Assembly (NCBI RefSeq): GCF_963665245.1
Contig: NZ_OY762267.1
Span: 310,001-374,000 of the forward strand
Reading direction: 5' to 3'
Source: an uncultured Paludibaculum sp.
Lineage (GTDB): Bacteria > Acidobacteriota > Terriglobia > Bryobacterales > Bryobacteraceae
Length of the DNA stretch: 64,000 bases
Shown here: positions 1-9,157 of the stretch, in pieces
Position numbering within the stretch: the first letter of the stretch is position 1
Layout: every line of letters starts with the position of its first letter
Position numbers and translations under genes: made by a program
Notes under the pieces: model-generated
Seen by the model: the letters and a program-made list of their open reading frames with translations, nothing else
What the model was told of the DNA's origin: nothing
The model's database searches: none

Positions 1-2
1 GA

Positions 3-821
3 TTAGCAATGCAGGTCTCCGCGGAGATGAGAGTGCCGGGGGAGACGGCACAGGATGGCCGCACTTTCATCATCCGGGAACTGGTGAACTCCTTTCACCA
101 TGGCGCCCCTCTCGCCGCGTACAGTGCCGCCGCGCTGGTGGCAGCTCAAGGAGATCATCTGGAACCTGACCTCACCACTCAGCTTCAGCGATCGATAGGA
201 GGCCAGGCGGCCCCCTGGGCGCGGGTTCTCGCCAGCATGGTTTTGTCCTATCCGGGGCAGCCATCGACGCTCGCCGGCGTTCGCGCCGGCAACATGGAAA
301 CGGACTTGCGTCGATTCCACGGTTTTCCTCTGGCGCAGACGGCCCTGCGTCACCTCCCTGCCGCGACCGCCGAGACGCTGGTTTGGCAGTCACTGATGAG
401 CGACCTCTCCAGCCTCGCGGACGAACCCTATCATCCGCTCTTTTCGTACAGTTCCAGTTTTCCGTTGCACTCCGCGGTGGCATACCTCGCCCGCCATTCG
501 GACAATGCGGTATTGGTCGATGCGGTAAAGGCGGCCCTCCGCGAAGATCGCGCCGGCTCGTCGTTTCTCGCTGCGCGGTTGATCGATAAGGGACAGAAGG
601 ACTGCCTGCTCGATGCACTGGACCGGGCCATGAAAGTGGTTCGTCGTCCAGCCGCCAACGGCGACGACCTCTCTGCCAGCCTTCGCCTCGTGCTGGAGTA
701 CGGGACCGAGGAGCAGCGCCGGCAGCTGAACTCAGTCGCTGTCGGATTCAAAGATGCAAACCGTGATTACGCCGCTTTCCTCCAACAAAGGCTCGCTCAG
801 TCTGCCAGAAGGCCTCTCTAG
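3..821 (+). CDS. Hypothetical protein, probably 5'-truncated by the window edge
   Basis: The reading frame is open to the left edge with no stop upstream of the first ATG (position 9), so the true start is probably outside the window. About 270 residues are visible. The product is Ala/Leu-rich and mostly helical in appearance, with repeated segments of the type AVAYLARHSDN and AALREDRAGSSFLAARLID that recall HEAT-like helical repeats. No catalytic motif, signal peptide or membrane segment is seen. It ends about 155 bases before the carboxylesterase gene on the same strand, so the two are not obviously co-translated. The function is unknown. Confidence 0.6.
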   Translation, partial: LAMQVSAEMRVPGETAQDGRTFIIRELVNSFHHGAPLAAYSAAALVAAQGDHLEPDLTTQLQRSIGGQAAPWARVLASMVLSYPGQPSTLAGVRAGNMETDLRRFHGFPLAQTALRHLPAATAETLVWQSLMSDLSSLADEPYHPLFSYSSSFPLHSAVAYLARHSDNAVLVDAVKAALREDRAGSSFLAARLIDKGQKDCLLDALDRAMKVVRRPAANGDDLSASLRLVLEYGTEEQRRQLNSVAVGFKDANRDYAAFLQQRLAQSARRPL

Positions 822-976
822 CTGAACAGGTGTTGTAGCTCACGCACAACCGACTTGTTCGCTGGACAAAGCATGACCACAGGGGCGCGCGATCGCCGCA
901 CGCCGGGTATACACTGACTCCAGCCGGGACCGCCCGCAAAGAGCAGCCCCTGCCAGATTGCGAGGCACTCAGGGAA

Positions 977-2662
977 ATGAAAGCCAACAGGCGTCACTTC
1001 ATCCAGACATTGGGGACGAGTTCAGCCGGACTCGCCATCGGCACGGCCGCCATGGTCACAGCCCCCGAAATCGCCCAGGCGAAAGGCAACGATGGGCAGT
1101 TGCTGCTGGTTGGCGACAACATCGCCGTCACCAATACTCAATATGGAAAGGTCCGAGGTTACGTCCTGCGGGGCATTCATCACTTCCTCGGCATGCCGTA
1201 CGGCGCGGACACCTCCGGGCCCAACCGGTTCATGCCTCCGCGCAAGCCCACCGCGTGGACGGGTGTTTATCCGGCGCTTTTCTACGGCAACTCGGCGCCG
1301 CAGAACATGGAGAACCGTTACGCGAATCAGTTCGCCTCGTTCCGCGACCATTGGAACTACGGCGACGTCAGCGAGGACTGTCTGCGCGTCAATGTCTTCA
1401 CGCCGGGGATCAACGACGGCAAGAAACGGCCGGTGCTCTTCTGGATCCATGGCGGCGGGTTCACGGCCGGCAACGCGATCGAGCAGGACGGCTACGGCGG
1501 GGAGAACTTCGCCCGGCTGGGCAACGCAGTGGTCTGCTCCATCAACCACAGGCTGGGCCCCCTGGGCTTCTGCAATCTGGCCGGCGTGGGCGGCGAAAAG
1601 TTCGCGGCCTCTGGCAACGTCGGCATGATGGACATCGTAGCGTCGCTGGAATGGGTCCGCGACAATATCGCCGACTTCGGCGGTGATCCGAACAATGTCA
1701 CCATCATGGGGCAGTCCGGTGGCGGCGCCAAGGTGTGCATCCTCACCGCGATGCCTTCAGCCAAGGGCCTGTTCCACAAGGCCGTGGTCCTCAGCGGAGC
1801 CTCGCGGAAATCCGGCGAGAAGGCCTTCTCCGAGAAGTTGGGCGCCGCGGTTGTGAAAGAGGCTGGGCTGAGCCCGGCCGAGTTGGACAAGCTCCAGGCC
1901 ATGCCCTGGAAGGAGTTCTATGCCATTGCCACGAAGGCCCAGCAGGGCGTAGCCAGAGAAGCGGGACCGGGCGGCGGCATGATGCGCGGCTTCAGCCCCG
2001 TCGTCGACGGCACAATTCTGCCCCAGCATCCCTACGATCCCGTGGGCGCGCCCACCGCCGCTAATGTGCCAATGATCATCAGCTCTGTCGAAAACGAGCA
2101 GTCGCCCAGTTGGACCGACTCCTCGCTGGACGCCGTCACCCTGGACGAGGTAGCGGAGAAGGTTAAGCTCCGGGCGGGCTTCGGCGCCGGGTTCGGAGAC
2201 AAGGCGAAGGACGTGGTGGAATCCTACGCGAAGGCGTTTCCGGGCAAAAAGCCAGTGGAGATCTGGTCGCTGGTCAGCAGCAACCGGCAATCCGTGGTTG
2301 CGCTGGCGGATGTCAAATCCAAACAGCCCGCCCCCGTCTACGTCGACTGGTTCACCTGGCAGCCGCCTCTATTCGACAACCGCGCTCGTGCCTTCCATTG
2401 CGTCGACATCTGTTTCTGGCTCTACAACACCGACGTGATGCTGACGCATACGGGCGGCGGCCCGAGGCCGAAAGCGCTGTCGACGAAGATGGCCGGAGCG
2501 CTGTTGCAGTTCATGAAGACAGGCGATCCCAATGGCGGCGGCCTGCCCCCATGGCCGAAGTACACAGCGGCCAAGGGCGAGACCATGGTCCTGGACGACA
2601 CATGCAAGGTAGAGAACGATCCGGATCGGGAGGCGAGGAAGGCGCTGCCCAGCCTCACCTAA
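977..2662 (+). CDS. Tat-exported type-B carboxylesterase
   Basis: A 561-aa alpha/beta hydrolase of the carboxylesterase type-B (cholinesterase-like) family, expected to hydrolyse carboxylic esters outside the cytoplasm. The N-terminus has a twin-arginine leader (NRRHFIQ at residues 4-10, then a hydrophobic stretch and AQA). The oxyanion loop HGGGF is at 158-162 and the second family signature EDCLRVNV at 133-140. The nucleophile elbow is GQSGG at 245-249 (Ser247), where the family more often has GESAGG. The charge relay is probably Glu372 (SSVENEQ) and His474 (FHCVDICFW). Length is normal for the family. The ATG at 977 follows a weak CAGGGA ribosome site. The substrate cannot be inferred. Downstream is a convergent FAD oxidoreductase. 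Confidence 0.9.
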   Translation: MKANRRHFIQTLGTSSAGLAIGTAAMVTAPEIAQAKGNDGQLLLVGDNIAVTNTQYGKVRGYVLRGIHHFLGMPYGADTSGPNRFMPPRKPTAWTGVYPALFYGNSAPQNMENRYANQFASFRDHWNYGDVSEDCLRVNVFTPGINDGKKRPVLFWIHGGGFTAGNAIEQDGYGGENFARLGNAVVCSINHRLGPLGFCNLAGVGGEKFAASGNVGMMDIVASLEWVRDNIADFGGDPNNVTIMGQSGGGAKVCILTAMPSAKGLFHKAVVLSGASRKSGEKAFSEKLGAAVVKEAGLSPAELDKLQAMPWKEFYAIATKAQQGVAREAGPGGGMMRGFSPVVDGTILPQHPYDPVGAPTAANVPMIISSVENEQSPSWTDSSLDAVTLDEVAEKVKLRAGFGAGFGDKAKDVVESYAKAFPGKKPVEIWSLVSSNRQSVVALADVKSKQPAPVYVDWFTWQPPLFDNRARAFHCVDICFWLYNTDVMLTHTGGGPRPKALSTKMAGALLQFMKTGDPNGGGLPPWPKYTAAKGETMVLDDTCKVENDPDREARKALPSLT

Positions 2663-2710
2663 GCACTCGCGTTCGGAACTGCCGCGACGTATTTGCGACG
2701 AAGCCGACAG

Positions 2711-2785
2711 CGATCAGCTTTTAGCCGTCAGCGGCACCGGGGCGGGCTGATTGCTGAGGGCTGATCGCTGAGAGCTACGACCGAT
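2711..2785. repeat. REP-like intergenic repeat, copy 1
   Basis: The gap between the convergent esterase and FAD oxidoreductase genes holds short alternating units of the type GATCAGC, TTAGCCGTCAGC (2721-2732), GGCTGATTGCTGAGG and GCTGATCGCTGAGAGCT, able to pair with one another. The 12-mer TTAGCCGTCAGC recurs at 26628-26639 in another intergenic gap. This looks like a dispersed palindromic (REP/MITE-type) element. Confidence 0.5.
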
Positions 2786-2818
2786 ACGTGTGCGAACTTC
2801 GGAAACCACGCACTAAGT

Positions 2819-4183
2819 TCACTTTGACAGAAGCGCCGCGAAGTAGGGATTCAGCATGCGGCCCGTGGGGTCCATTTGGGCGATCCAGTCAGACAGTTCG
2901 TTCCAGCGCTGTCCGTAAGCGGCTTCGACGTGGCGGCGCTCGATGAACGGGCTCTGGTTCAGTAAGGGGATGCCCCCGCGCTGGAAGGAGAATTCATTGA
3001 AGGCCCGCAGGAAGTTCTGCCAGGCGGGCAGATCGACCGGCGCGTGGATGGGATCAATGGAGAAGATCTCCTCGTCGTGGCTGTACGAGAGGATCGAATG
3101 TGTGTCGCGGTGGATGTGATAGGCGCCCAGGGGCATATTGCACCGGAAGCCGGTGGCCTTGTGGTGTTCGTCAGCAAAGTCGAGGTAGTCGCGGAGCACG
3201 GCAAGCCAGCGGGAGCGCGGAAAGGCCCAGAAGGTGAACGCATACTTGGCCGCGGTCTTGGTCTTGCTGTAGTCGATTGTCTTGTCTGGCGCGAGGATGG
3301 TGATGCCGCCGAAGAGCCGCAGGGTCCCGTAGAGGAATTCGTCCAGGTGGAAGAGTCCTTTCTGCAGCTTGTCGCGCACACCTGCATCGTCGACGAACGA
3401 CTCGAGCAGGTGCCCGGCATAGGCCCCGCTGTTGTTCCAGAGGCGGCGGCGGAAGGCTGCGAGGAGCCCGCCGAAGATATTCGTATCCTCCACGCGGCGG
3501 CGCTGCTGAAAGACAGCAGTCCGGCCGACGGTCCAACAGATGAGGCCCTCGGAGGTGTCCATGAGCTGGTCGACCTCTTCCTGGGTAAGCTCCTCCACCG
3601 GCCTGGGGAGATACGTGAGATGGATCGCCTCGATGGCCTTGATGCGGAAGGTGACCTCGTAGATGACACCACAAAGGCCATAACTGCCGCGCACCATACG
3701 GAGGAGTTCAGGGTCCTGGTCTTCCGACGCTTCGGCGAGATCGCCGGCGGGTGTCACCCACTTGACGCGCGTGAGGTAGGAATTGACTTGGCCGAACTCG
3801 ATGCCGTCGAGGGCGTCCTTGGTCTGGCAGCAGGCGGCGGAGCCCAGGGTCATGTTGCCGATCTCGATGTTGGTCATGAACTGGAGATCGTGCTTGCGGA
3901 GTTCCTTCGAGGCGTCGATGAACTGGATGCCGGCCTGGGCGGTGATGGTGCCACCAGCCATGTCGATGTTGAGGACCCGGTTCATGCGCGACATGTTGAG
4001 CATGGTGCCGTCTGAGGAGGCGCAGGGCGTGAGGGAGTGATAGCTGCCCATGGCGCGGACGGGGCTGGGATAGCGCTGGGGATCGCGGAGGACCACCTGG
4101 ATGTCTGCGACGGACTCGGGAAAGACGAGCTGGGCCGGCGAGGCCGTGATGCTGCCATCGTAGTTCACGACTGGGGTGGACAT
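2819..4183 (-). CDS. FAD-binding oxidoreductase, D-arabinono-1,4-lactone oxidase type
   Basis: A 454-aa protein with an N-terminal PCMH-type FAD domain and a C-terminal ALO (sugar-lactone oxidase) domain. The flavin-attachment-like motif GSYHS is at 46-50, with His49 in the position used for covalent FAD linkage in aldonolactone and alditol oxidases. MTLGSAACCQTKD (about 110-122) matches the second FAD-contact loop. The C-terminus carries GGIPLLNQSPFI and DPTGRMLNPYF, which fit the ALO C-terminal pattern. No export signal is seen, so it is probably cytoplasmic. It likely oxidises a sugar, alditol or lactone with O2 or another acceptor; the substrate is unknown. It converges with the esterase gene. 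Confidence 0.8.
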   Translation of the reverse strand: MSTPVVNYDGSITASPAQLVFPESVADIQVVLRDPQRYPSPVRAMGSYHSLTPCASSDGTMLNMSRMNRVLNIDMAGGTITAQAGIQFIDASKELRKHDLQFMTNIEIGNMTLGSAACCQTKDALDGIEFGQVNSYLTRVKWVTPAGDLAEASEDQDPELLRMVRGSYGLCGVIYEVTFRIKAIEAIHLTYLPRPVEELTQEEVDQLMDTSEGLICWTVGRTAVFQQRRRVEDTNIFGGLLAAFRRRLWNNSGAYAGHLLESFVDDAGVRDKLQKGLFHLDEFLYGTLRLFGGITILAPDKTIDYSKTKTAAKYAFTFWAFPRSRWLAVLRDYLDFADEHHKATGFRCNMPLGAYHIHRDTHSILSYSHDEEIFSIDPIHAPVDLPAWQNFLRAFNEFSFQRGGIPLLNQSPFIERRHVEAAYGQRWNELSDWIAQMDPTGRMLNPYFAALLSK

Positions 4184-4882
4184 GGGGCTCCTTTAGACGA
4201 CGAGTTAGTCAAGTATAGGCGGTGCGGCGGAGGAAAGGAACAGGCTTCGGCCGGTTTGGTATCGCGCGGATACGGGCGGAACGGATAGAGTGGACGCGGT
4301 GGTTCCTGACCCGCCGTCGGCTTGGGCGAATCCGTGCTGATTAGCGGCACCCTTGGGGCCCTTCTTCGCCCTTCGACTACCGCTCCGCTCTGGAAGCTAT
4401 TGCGCGGTTCAGATTCCATTTGCGTGGGTCGTCAGCACATCCTGGAATGCCCGCGAAACACCTCGTGCCCTCGCCTCCAGACCAAGCGCACCGGGCCGTC
4501 CGCCTTCGCATCCCGGGCCGCGTGCTGCGCGATTCTGATCGAAAATCATCGCTTTTGCTGCTGATGGCAACAGACCCACCATTCCACCCCCTCTTTGGGA
4601 TATATTGCAATCCGGGGAGACGCTCCATGTCGAACGGTGATTTCGTCATCCGCGCGCTGACCACTGGGCCAGGAAACCTCAGGGTAGTGCCTTGTCGCGT
4701 GCCCGCATCCCTTCTCAGGACCGCCGGACGGTGCTTGCTACTCACCGGCCGCGTTTCGGCCCAGAGAACGAGCATCGCTTCCATCACCAATCGCAGTCGG
4801 AGGCACTCGCGCATCGGGCGCACACACCAGGGCTCCGGCCATCGGCGGGCCGCCCGGACGGTGTACAGGTTAGGAGGAATCA
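4184..4882. other. Intergenic region, no supported gene
   Basis: About 700 bases lie between the divergent FAD oxidoreductase and isomerase genes. Open frames here have Arg/Ser-rich translations with no recognisable domain. The best-placed start (ATG 4627, after GGGGAGA) opens a frame that only runs into the next gene. The promoter of the downstream operon must lie here, but no convincing -35/-10 pair was found. A strong Shine-Dalgarno (AGGAGG, about 4872-4877) sits at the right end. Confidence 0.5.
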
Positions 4883-5833
4883 ATGGGTAAGAGAATTTCG
4901 ATCGGATCGTGGGCCTATACCATCGGCCCCTATGCCAGCCATCCAGTTCCTTTTGGGGAGGTCTGCGACCAGCTTAAGGCACTGGGTTTTGACGGAGTGG
5001 AGTTGGGTGCGTTCCCGCCCCACCCGAATCCAGGCAATCCCAATGGCCCCGACTCGGAGTGGCCCGGGGCCATGCCCGAAAAGTCGCAGCGCGCCGACCT
5101 CAAGGCCGAGCTCGCCGCCAAAGGCTTGGGCCTCAGCGGCATCGCCGCCAATCTCTGGGGCGAGAAGCTCATCAATACCGACGACCAGACGAAGTACATC
5201 TCGGAGTTCAAGCGCAACGCCGAGTTCGCGCAAGACCTGGGGATCGGCGGTGTGCGCGTGGACGCCGTTCAACCGCCCACCATCCTGCGCGACGTCGACT
5301 ACGACACGGCTCTGAAGCGCGTCGTCAGCACCTGGAAGACCTGCGCCGAGATCGCATCGGACTACGGTCTCTATGTCACCTGGGAGTTCGAGCCCGGGTT
5401 CGCGTTCAACAAACCCAGCGACATCGCCCGCGTGCACGACGGCGTGAACCGCCCCAACTTCGGCCTCATGTACGACACGTGCCACGGCCAGATGGTGGGC
5501 GTGAATGGCACGCGGCAGGAAGGCAAGAAGGAGGTCTTCCCCAACCAGGTGGAGTTCCTGCGCTTCCTCACCGGTCGCATCAATCACATCCACCTGATCG
5601 ACAGCGACAACACCTGCCACAAGGACGCGGAAGGCAACGACGAAACCTCGGCTCACCCGCCCTTCGGTCAAGGTGTCATCGACTTCGACGAAGTGCTGCC
5701 GGCCCTCATCAGGGCCTCGGCCGCGCCGCACAACTGGTGGACGATCGACCTCTGCTTCTGGCCCGACGCCTGGAAGGCCACCGAGTCCTGCAAGAAGGCA
5801 GTCGACAAACTCAACGCGAGGTACGGAGGATGA
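4883..5833 (+). CDS. Sugar-phosphate isomerase/epimerase-like TIM barrel
   Basis: A 316-aa protein of the xylose isomerase-like TIM-barrel superfamily (AP endonuclease 2 fold), as used by hexulose and inosose isomerases, epimerases and dehydratases. The opening [13 protein letters not shown] and [14 protein letters not shown] are typical beta-1/beta-2 strands. Probable metal ligands are Glu in TWEFEPGF, Asp and His in YDTCHGQ, His in HIHLIDSD, and the terminal acidic residue in [13 protein letters not shown]. Start ATG 4883 follows a near-perfect AGGAGG. It is the first gene of a tight operon with two Gfo/Idh/MocA dehydrogenases, an arrangement typical of inositol or rare-sugar catabolism. 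The precise substrate cannot be assigned. Confidence 0.88.
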   Translation: MGKRISIGSWAYTIGPYASHPVPFGEVCDQLKALGFDGVELGAFPPHPNPGNPNGPDSEWPGAMPEKSQRADLKAELAAKGLGLSGIAANLWGEKLINTDDQTKYISEFKRNAEFAQDLGIGGVRVDAVQPPTILRDVDYDTALKRVVSTWKTCAEIASDYGLYVTWEFEPGFAFNKPSDIARVHDGVNRPNFGLMYDTCHGQMVGVNGTRQEGKKEVFPNQVEFLRFLTGRINHIHLIDSDNTCHKDAEGNDETSAHPPFGQGVIDFDEVLPALIRASAAPHNWWTIDLCFWPDAWKATESCKKAVDKLNARYGG

Positions 5834-5838
5834 GAGAG

Positions 5839-6996
5839 ATGAAGGAACTCCGCGTCGGCATGATGGGCTATGGCTTCATGGGCCGTACGCACTCCAACGC
5901 CTACAAACGGCTGACGGACTTCTTCCCCGTCCACCACAAGCCCGTCCTCAAGGCCGTGTGCGCGCGTAACGCCGAGAAGGCCCAGGCCTTCGCCGACAAC
6001 TGGGGCTACGAGCGCGTCGAGACCGACTGGCGCAAGGTCGTCGAAGCTCCGGACATCGACCTGATCGACATCGGCACGCCCAACGACACCCACTACGAGA
6101 TGGCTCTGGCCGCCGCGAAGAACGGCAAGATGGTCTGCTGCGAAAAGCCGCTGGCCCTCAACGTGGCCCAAGCCGAGGAGATGACGAAGGCAGTGGAAGC
6201 CGCCGGCGTGCCCAACATGGTCTGGTTCAACTACCGCCGTGTGCCCGCCATCGCGCTCGCCAAGCAGGTGGTGGACGAAGGCCGCATCGGCCGTCCATTC
6301 CACTACCGTGCCACTTACCTCCAGGATTGGACTATCGCCACCGACGTGCCGCAGGGCGGCGCCGGCCTGTGGCGGCTGGACTCGGAAGTCGCCGGCAGCG
6401 GCGTCACGGGCGATCTGCTGGCTCACTCCATCGACACGGCCATGTGGCTCAACGGCCCCATCGCCAGCGTCGTGGCCAAGACCGAGACGTTCGTGAAGGA
6501 ACGCGTCCATGCAGTCACCGGCAAGGTACAGCCCGTCGGCATCGACGATGCGTGCATGTTCCTGGCCGTGTTCGCCAATGGCTCCATGGGTACGTTTGAA
6601 TCCACCCGCTATGCGCGCGGCCGCAAGAACTTCAACACGTTCGAGCTGAACGGCGCCGACGGCAGCATCTACTTCGATCTGGAAGAGCCCGAATACCTGC
6701 AGTACTTCGAATACCTGCAAAAGCAGTCCGGCAAGAAGCTGGAAAGCCATCTCACCGGATGGCGCAAGATCCACGTTACCAACTCCGAGCACCCCTACAT
6801 GAACCGCTACTGGGTGCCGGGCACGTGCATCGGCTACGAGCACACCTTCCTCAACGCTCTGGCTGATTTTGTCATGGGGATAGAGTCGGGCAAGCCCGCC
6901 GAACCCACCTTCCGCAACGCGCTCCAAACGCAGAAAGTCTGCGACGCGGTTCTGGAGAGCGCTCGCGCGGGAAGCTGGAAAGAAACAGGAGTATAG
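5839..6996 (+). CDS. Gfo/Idh/MocA family oxidoreductase, cytoplasmic
   Basis: A 385-aa NAD(P)-dependent sugar/inositol dehydrogenase-like protein. The Rossmann start [17 protein letters not shown] gives the GxGxxG cofactor loop, and CCEKPLALN is the conserved EKP motif with the catalytic Lys region. Later, [19 protein letters not shown] contains the GxxxDxxxH-type active-site segment (Asp/His). An in-frame ATG at 5830 overlaps the isomerase stop (ATGA), but GGAGG at 5825-5829 abuts it and is ideally spaced (9 nt) from ATG 5839, so 5839 is preferred. There is no leader peptide, in contrast to the next gene. Together with its neighbours it forms a three-gene sugar operon. Confidence 0.9.
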   Translation: MKELRVGMMGYGFMGRTHSNAYKRLTDFFPVHHKPVLKAVCARNAEKAQAFADNWGYERVETDWRKVVEAPDIDLIDIGTPNDTHYEMALAAAKNGKMVCCEKPLALNVAQAEEMTKAVEAAGVPNMVWFNYRRVPAIALAKQVVDEGRIGRPFHYRATYLQDWTIATDVPQGGAGLWRLDSEVAGSGVTGDLLAHSIDTAMWLNGPIASVVAKTETFVKERVHAVTGKVQPVGIDDACMFLAVFANGSMGTFESTRYARGRKNFNTFELNGADGSIYFDLEEPEYLQYFEYLQKQSGKKLESHLTGWRKIHVTNSEHPYMNRYWVPGTCIGYEHTFLNALADFVMGIESGKPAEPTFRNALQTQKVCDAVLESARAGSWKETGV

Positions 6997-6998
6997 CG

Positions 6999-8186
6999 AT
7001 GAAAGATGTAACCAGACGCGGAGCCGTAGCCGGTGCGGCCGGTGGCCTGATGCTGGTGAAGCCAGAGACCGCCTTCGGCTATCAGGCCAACTCGAAGGTG
7101 GTCTTCGGGATTATTGGGACAGGGGGCCGCGGAACCTACGTCGGCACCCACATGACCAATGACGCAAATGCACAGTTGGGCGCCATCTGCGACATTTATC
7201 CGGATCGGATCGACCGGGGCAAGACACAGATTCCTGGAGCCGACAAGGTACCCGCCTACAAGGATCTGAACGAGCTGCTCGCTCGGAAGGACATCGACGC
7301 CGTACTCATCGCGACTCCGGTTTTCCTCCACCCCGTACACTTCGAAGCCGCCGTGAAGGCCGGTAAGCACATCTATTGCGAGAAGCCGGCGGGCGCCAGT
7401 GTGGCGGGTGTAAAGCGGCTGTTGGCTGCCGCGAAGAAAGCCGATCCCTCCAAGACCATCCAGTTCGGCTTCCAGCAGCGCCATAGTCCCGAATACCTCA
7501 AGGCCTGGGACATCTACAAAGCCGGCAAGATCGGCGACGTGAAGATGATGATGAGCTACTGGGTGCTGGGCGGCACACCGCCCACTCAGGGTCCCACGAC
7601 ACCGCTGCCGCCGGAAGAAGAGAAGATCCGCCGCTGGGGCAGTTGGCGCGAGACCTCAGGCGGCCCCATCGTCGAGCAGGATTGCCACGGTGTCGACGTG
7701 CTCAACTGGTGGGCCGAAGCACATCCCACGAAGGCGATCGCCACGGGCGGCTTGCGCTACCCCATTCCCTACGGCGACTGGACCTCGGACCACCACAACG
7801 TCACTTACTACTACCCCAAAGGCATCGAAGGCTGGCTGATCTCCATCAAGCACACCGCCGGCTATCGCGACGTGAAGGAGCAGATGTACGGTTCAAAAGG
7901 CATGCTGGAGTTGGCTCGCACCTACTACAAGTGGCACGGCCCCATCGCCACCTCGCCCCTGAAGAACGCCGACGATCTGCGCGATCGCAGCCTGATCGAA
8001 CGCGGCGACTCGAAGCGCGAAATCACCATCGACGCCATCGAGTACTTCTACAAGAGCATCGTCGACAAGAAGCCGCACAACCTCGCACAGGACGCGGCCG
8101 ACAGCACGCTCACGTCGCTTCTAGGCCGCATGGCCTTCGAGACGAAACGCGAAGTCACCTGGGAGCAGTTGCTGAAGTCCGAGTAG
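6999..8186 (+). CDS. Gfo/Idh/MocA family oxidoreductase with Tat-like leader
   Basis: A 395-aa dehydrogenase-like protein starting 2 nt after the previous stop, so almost certainly co-translated. The N-terminus VTRRGAVAGAAGGLMLV resembles a twin-arginine leader, followed by the Rossmann motif GIIGTGGRGTYVG. YCEKPAGASV is the EKP motif, and GGPIVEQDCHGVDVLNWW carries the D-H-x-x-D active-site region. The C-terminal half has the extended insert typical of secreted acidobacterial/planctomycetal members. By analogy with Zymomonas glucose-fructose oxidoreductase, the protein could be exported with its cofactor bound; the substrate is unknown. Confidence 0.9.
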   Translation: MKDVTRRGAVAGAAGGLMLVKPETAFGYQANSKVVFGIIGTGGRGTYVGTHMTNDANAQLGAICDIYPDRIDRGKTQIPGADKVPAYKDLNELLARKDIDAVLIATPVFLHPVHFEAAVKAGKHIYCEKPAGASVAGVKRLLAAAKKADPSKTIQFGFQQRHSPEYLKAWDIYKAGKIGDVKMMMSYWVLGGTPPTQGPTTPLPPEEEKIRRWGSWRETSGGPIVEQDCHGVDVLNWWAEAHPTKAIATGGLRYPIPYGDWTSDHHNVTYYYPKGIEGWLISIKHTAGYRDVKEQMYGSKGMLELARTYYKWHGPIATSPLKNADDLRDRSLIERGDSKREITIDAIEYFYKSIVDKKPHNLAQDAADSTLTSLLGRMAFETKREVTWEQLLKSE

Positions 8187-8193
8187 ATCGGGC

Positions 8194-8229
8194 GGAGATC
8201 ATCCGAAGTTGGACACGCGGATGATCTCC
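8194..8229. terminator. Hairpin between convergent genes, overlapping the deoR-type 3' end
   Basis: A perfect 12-bp inverted repeat, GGAGATCATCCG (8194-8205) and CGGATGATCTCC (8218-8229), with a 12-nt loop sits 7 nt after the stop of the Gfo/Idh/MocA gene and inside the last codons of the convergent regulator. There is no U-run, but position and stem suggest a shared transcript end for the plus-strand operon. Confidence 0.55.
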
Positions 8230-8975
8230 CAGTTGAACTCGAGGAACGGGTTACAGTCGGCCAGTTCGTCCGTGATCAGGACGTCGATGGCGGAGGCGGG
8301 CGCCACGTGGGCGAAGGCCACGCGGCCGAACTTGCTGTGATCGGCCAGGCCAATCACCTGTTGCGCCACCCGGATCATCTCCCGCTTCACCGCGGCGTCC
8401 TCCTCCGTCGGTTCCGTCAAGCCATTGGCGTGATCCACAGCGCCCATCCCCAGGAATAGCTTGTCCACGCGATAGCGCCCGATCTGCTCCACCGTGGCCG
8501 CACCCACCAATTGGTGATGCAGCGGGTCCCAACGGCCGCCCAGGACAATGAGTTCGAGGGTGGTGCGCCGCGAGAGGACCTGCGCCACCTCCATGCTGTT
8601 CGTCAGGACCCGTGCCCGCGTCACCTTCAGGGCTCGCGCCATCGAGAGCGCCGTCGTGGCGCCATCGATCATGATGGCGTCGCCTTCCTCCACCAGTTCG
8701 GCGGCGCGGCGGCCGATCGCCTCCTTGACGTCCAGATCCTGCCCCAGGCGCGACTCGTAAGTCACGGCGGGTGCCGTCCGCCGCATCGCGCCACCATGCG
8801 TTTTCGTGATCAGGTTGCGCGCGCACAAGTCCCGTAGATCCCTGCGGATAGTGTCCAGGCTCACGTCGAAGCGGCTGGCTAGTGCCGGGACCGAGGCGCG
8901 GTGCTCGCGCTCGAGAATCTGGAGGATGTGCGACCGGCGCTCCTCCGTAAACAGCCTCGCGGAGTCGTTGTCCAT
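8199..8975 (-). CDS. DeoR-family transcriptional regulator
   Basis: A 258-aa repressor-type protein. The N-terminal winged helix-turn-helix VPALASRFDVSLDTIRRDL (about 29-47) is a textbook DeoR HTH, followed by NLITKTHGGAMRR. The C-terminal DeoRC sugar-phosphate sensing domain has GDAIMIDGATTALSMA, VLTNSMEVAQVL, VLGGRWDP and GLADHSKFG, which are expected to bind a phosphorylated sugar. The ATG at 8975 was chosen because AAGGTAA lies just upstream; the frame is open further upstream to 9035 without good initiation signals. Divergent from the TonB receptor and convergent with the sugar operon, it is the obvious candidate regulator for both. Confidence 0.9.
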   Translation of the reverse strand: MDNDSARLFTEERRSHILQILEREHRASVPALASRFDVSLDTIRRDLRDLCARNLITKTHGGAMRRTAPAVTYESRLGQDLDVKEAIGRRAAELVEEGDAIMIDGATTALSMARALKVTRARVLTNSMEVAQVLSRRTTLELIVLGGRWDPLHHQLVGAATVEQIGRYRVDKLFLGMGAVDHANGLTEPTEEDAAVKREMIRVAQQVIGLADHSKFGRVAFAHVAPASAIDVLITDELADCNPFLEFNWEIIRVSNFG

Positions 8976-9053
8976 CACGTTACCTTTATAAACCGCATCC
9001 TGCCGGAATGCAATCCGTACTGCACGTGTTCGCATATTTCTGCATGTTTTTAC

Positions 9054-9082
9054 TTGACTGTGCCGATATCGAGACCTATTCT
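9054..9082 (+). promoter_or_regulatory. Sigma70-type promoter upstream of the TonB receptor
   Basis: TTGACT (9054-9059) and TATTCT (9077-9082) are separated by exactly 17 nt, giving five of six -35 matches and a good -10. They lie about 75 nt upstream of the receptor start and within the interval divergent from the DeoR gene. Just upstream, TTCGCAT and TTCTGCAT occur as near-direct repeats and could be operator half-sites. Confidence 0.6.
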
Positions 9083-9157
9083 ATGGACGACAGGGTTCCC
9101 CTGTCCGGGCAAAGCGGTCACGAACCGTTGTCCAATCCGATTCAGGAGGTCATTTCC

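Noticed and set aside
3044..4015. 324-codon open frame opposite the ALO-type oxidoreductase
   Set aside because: It is fully antisense to a recognisable gene; long antisense frames are expected at this GC content.
4627..4890. Possible 87-codon gene starting at ATG 4627 after GGGGAGA
   Set aside because: The translation becomes Arg/Ser-rich with no domain, overlaps the start of the well-supported isomerase gene, and has no coding-like bias.
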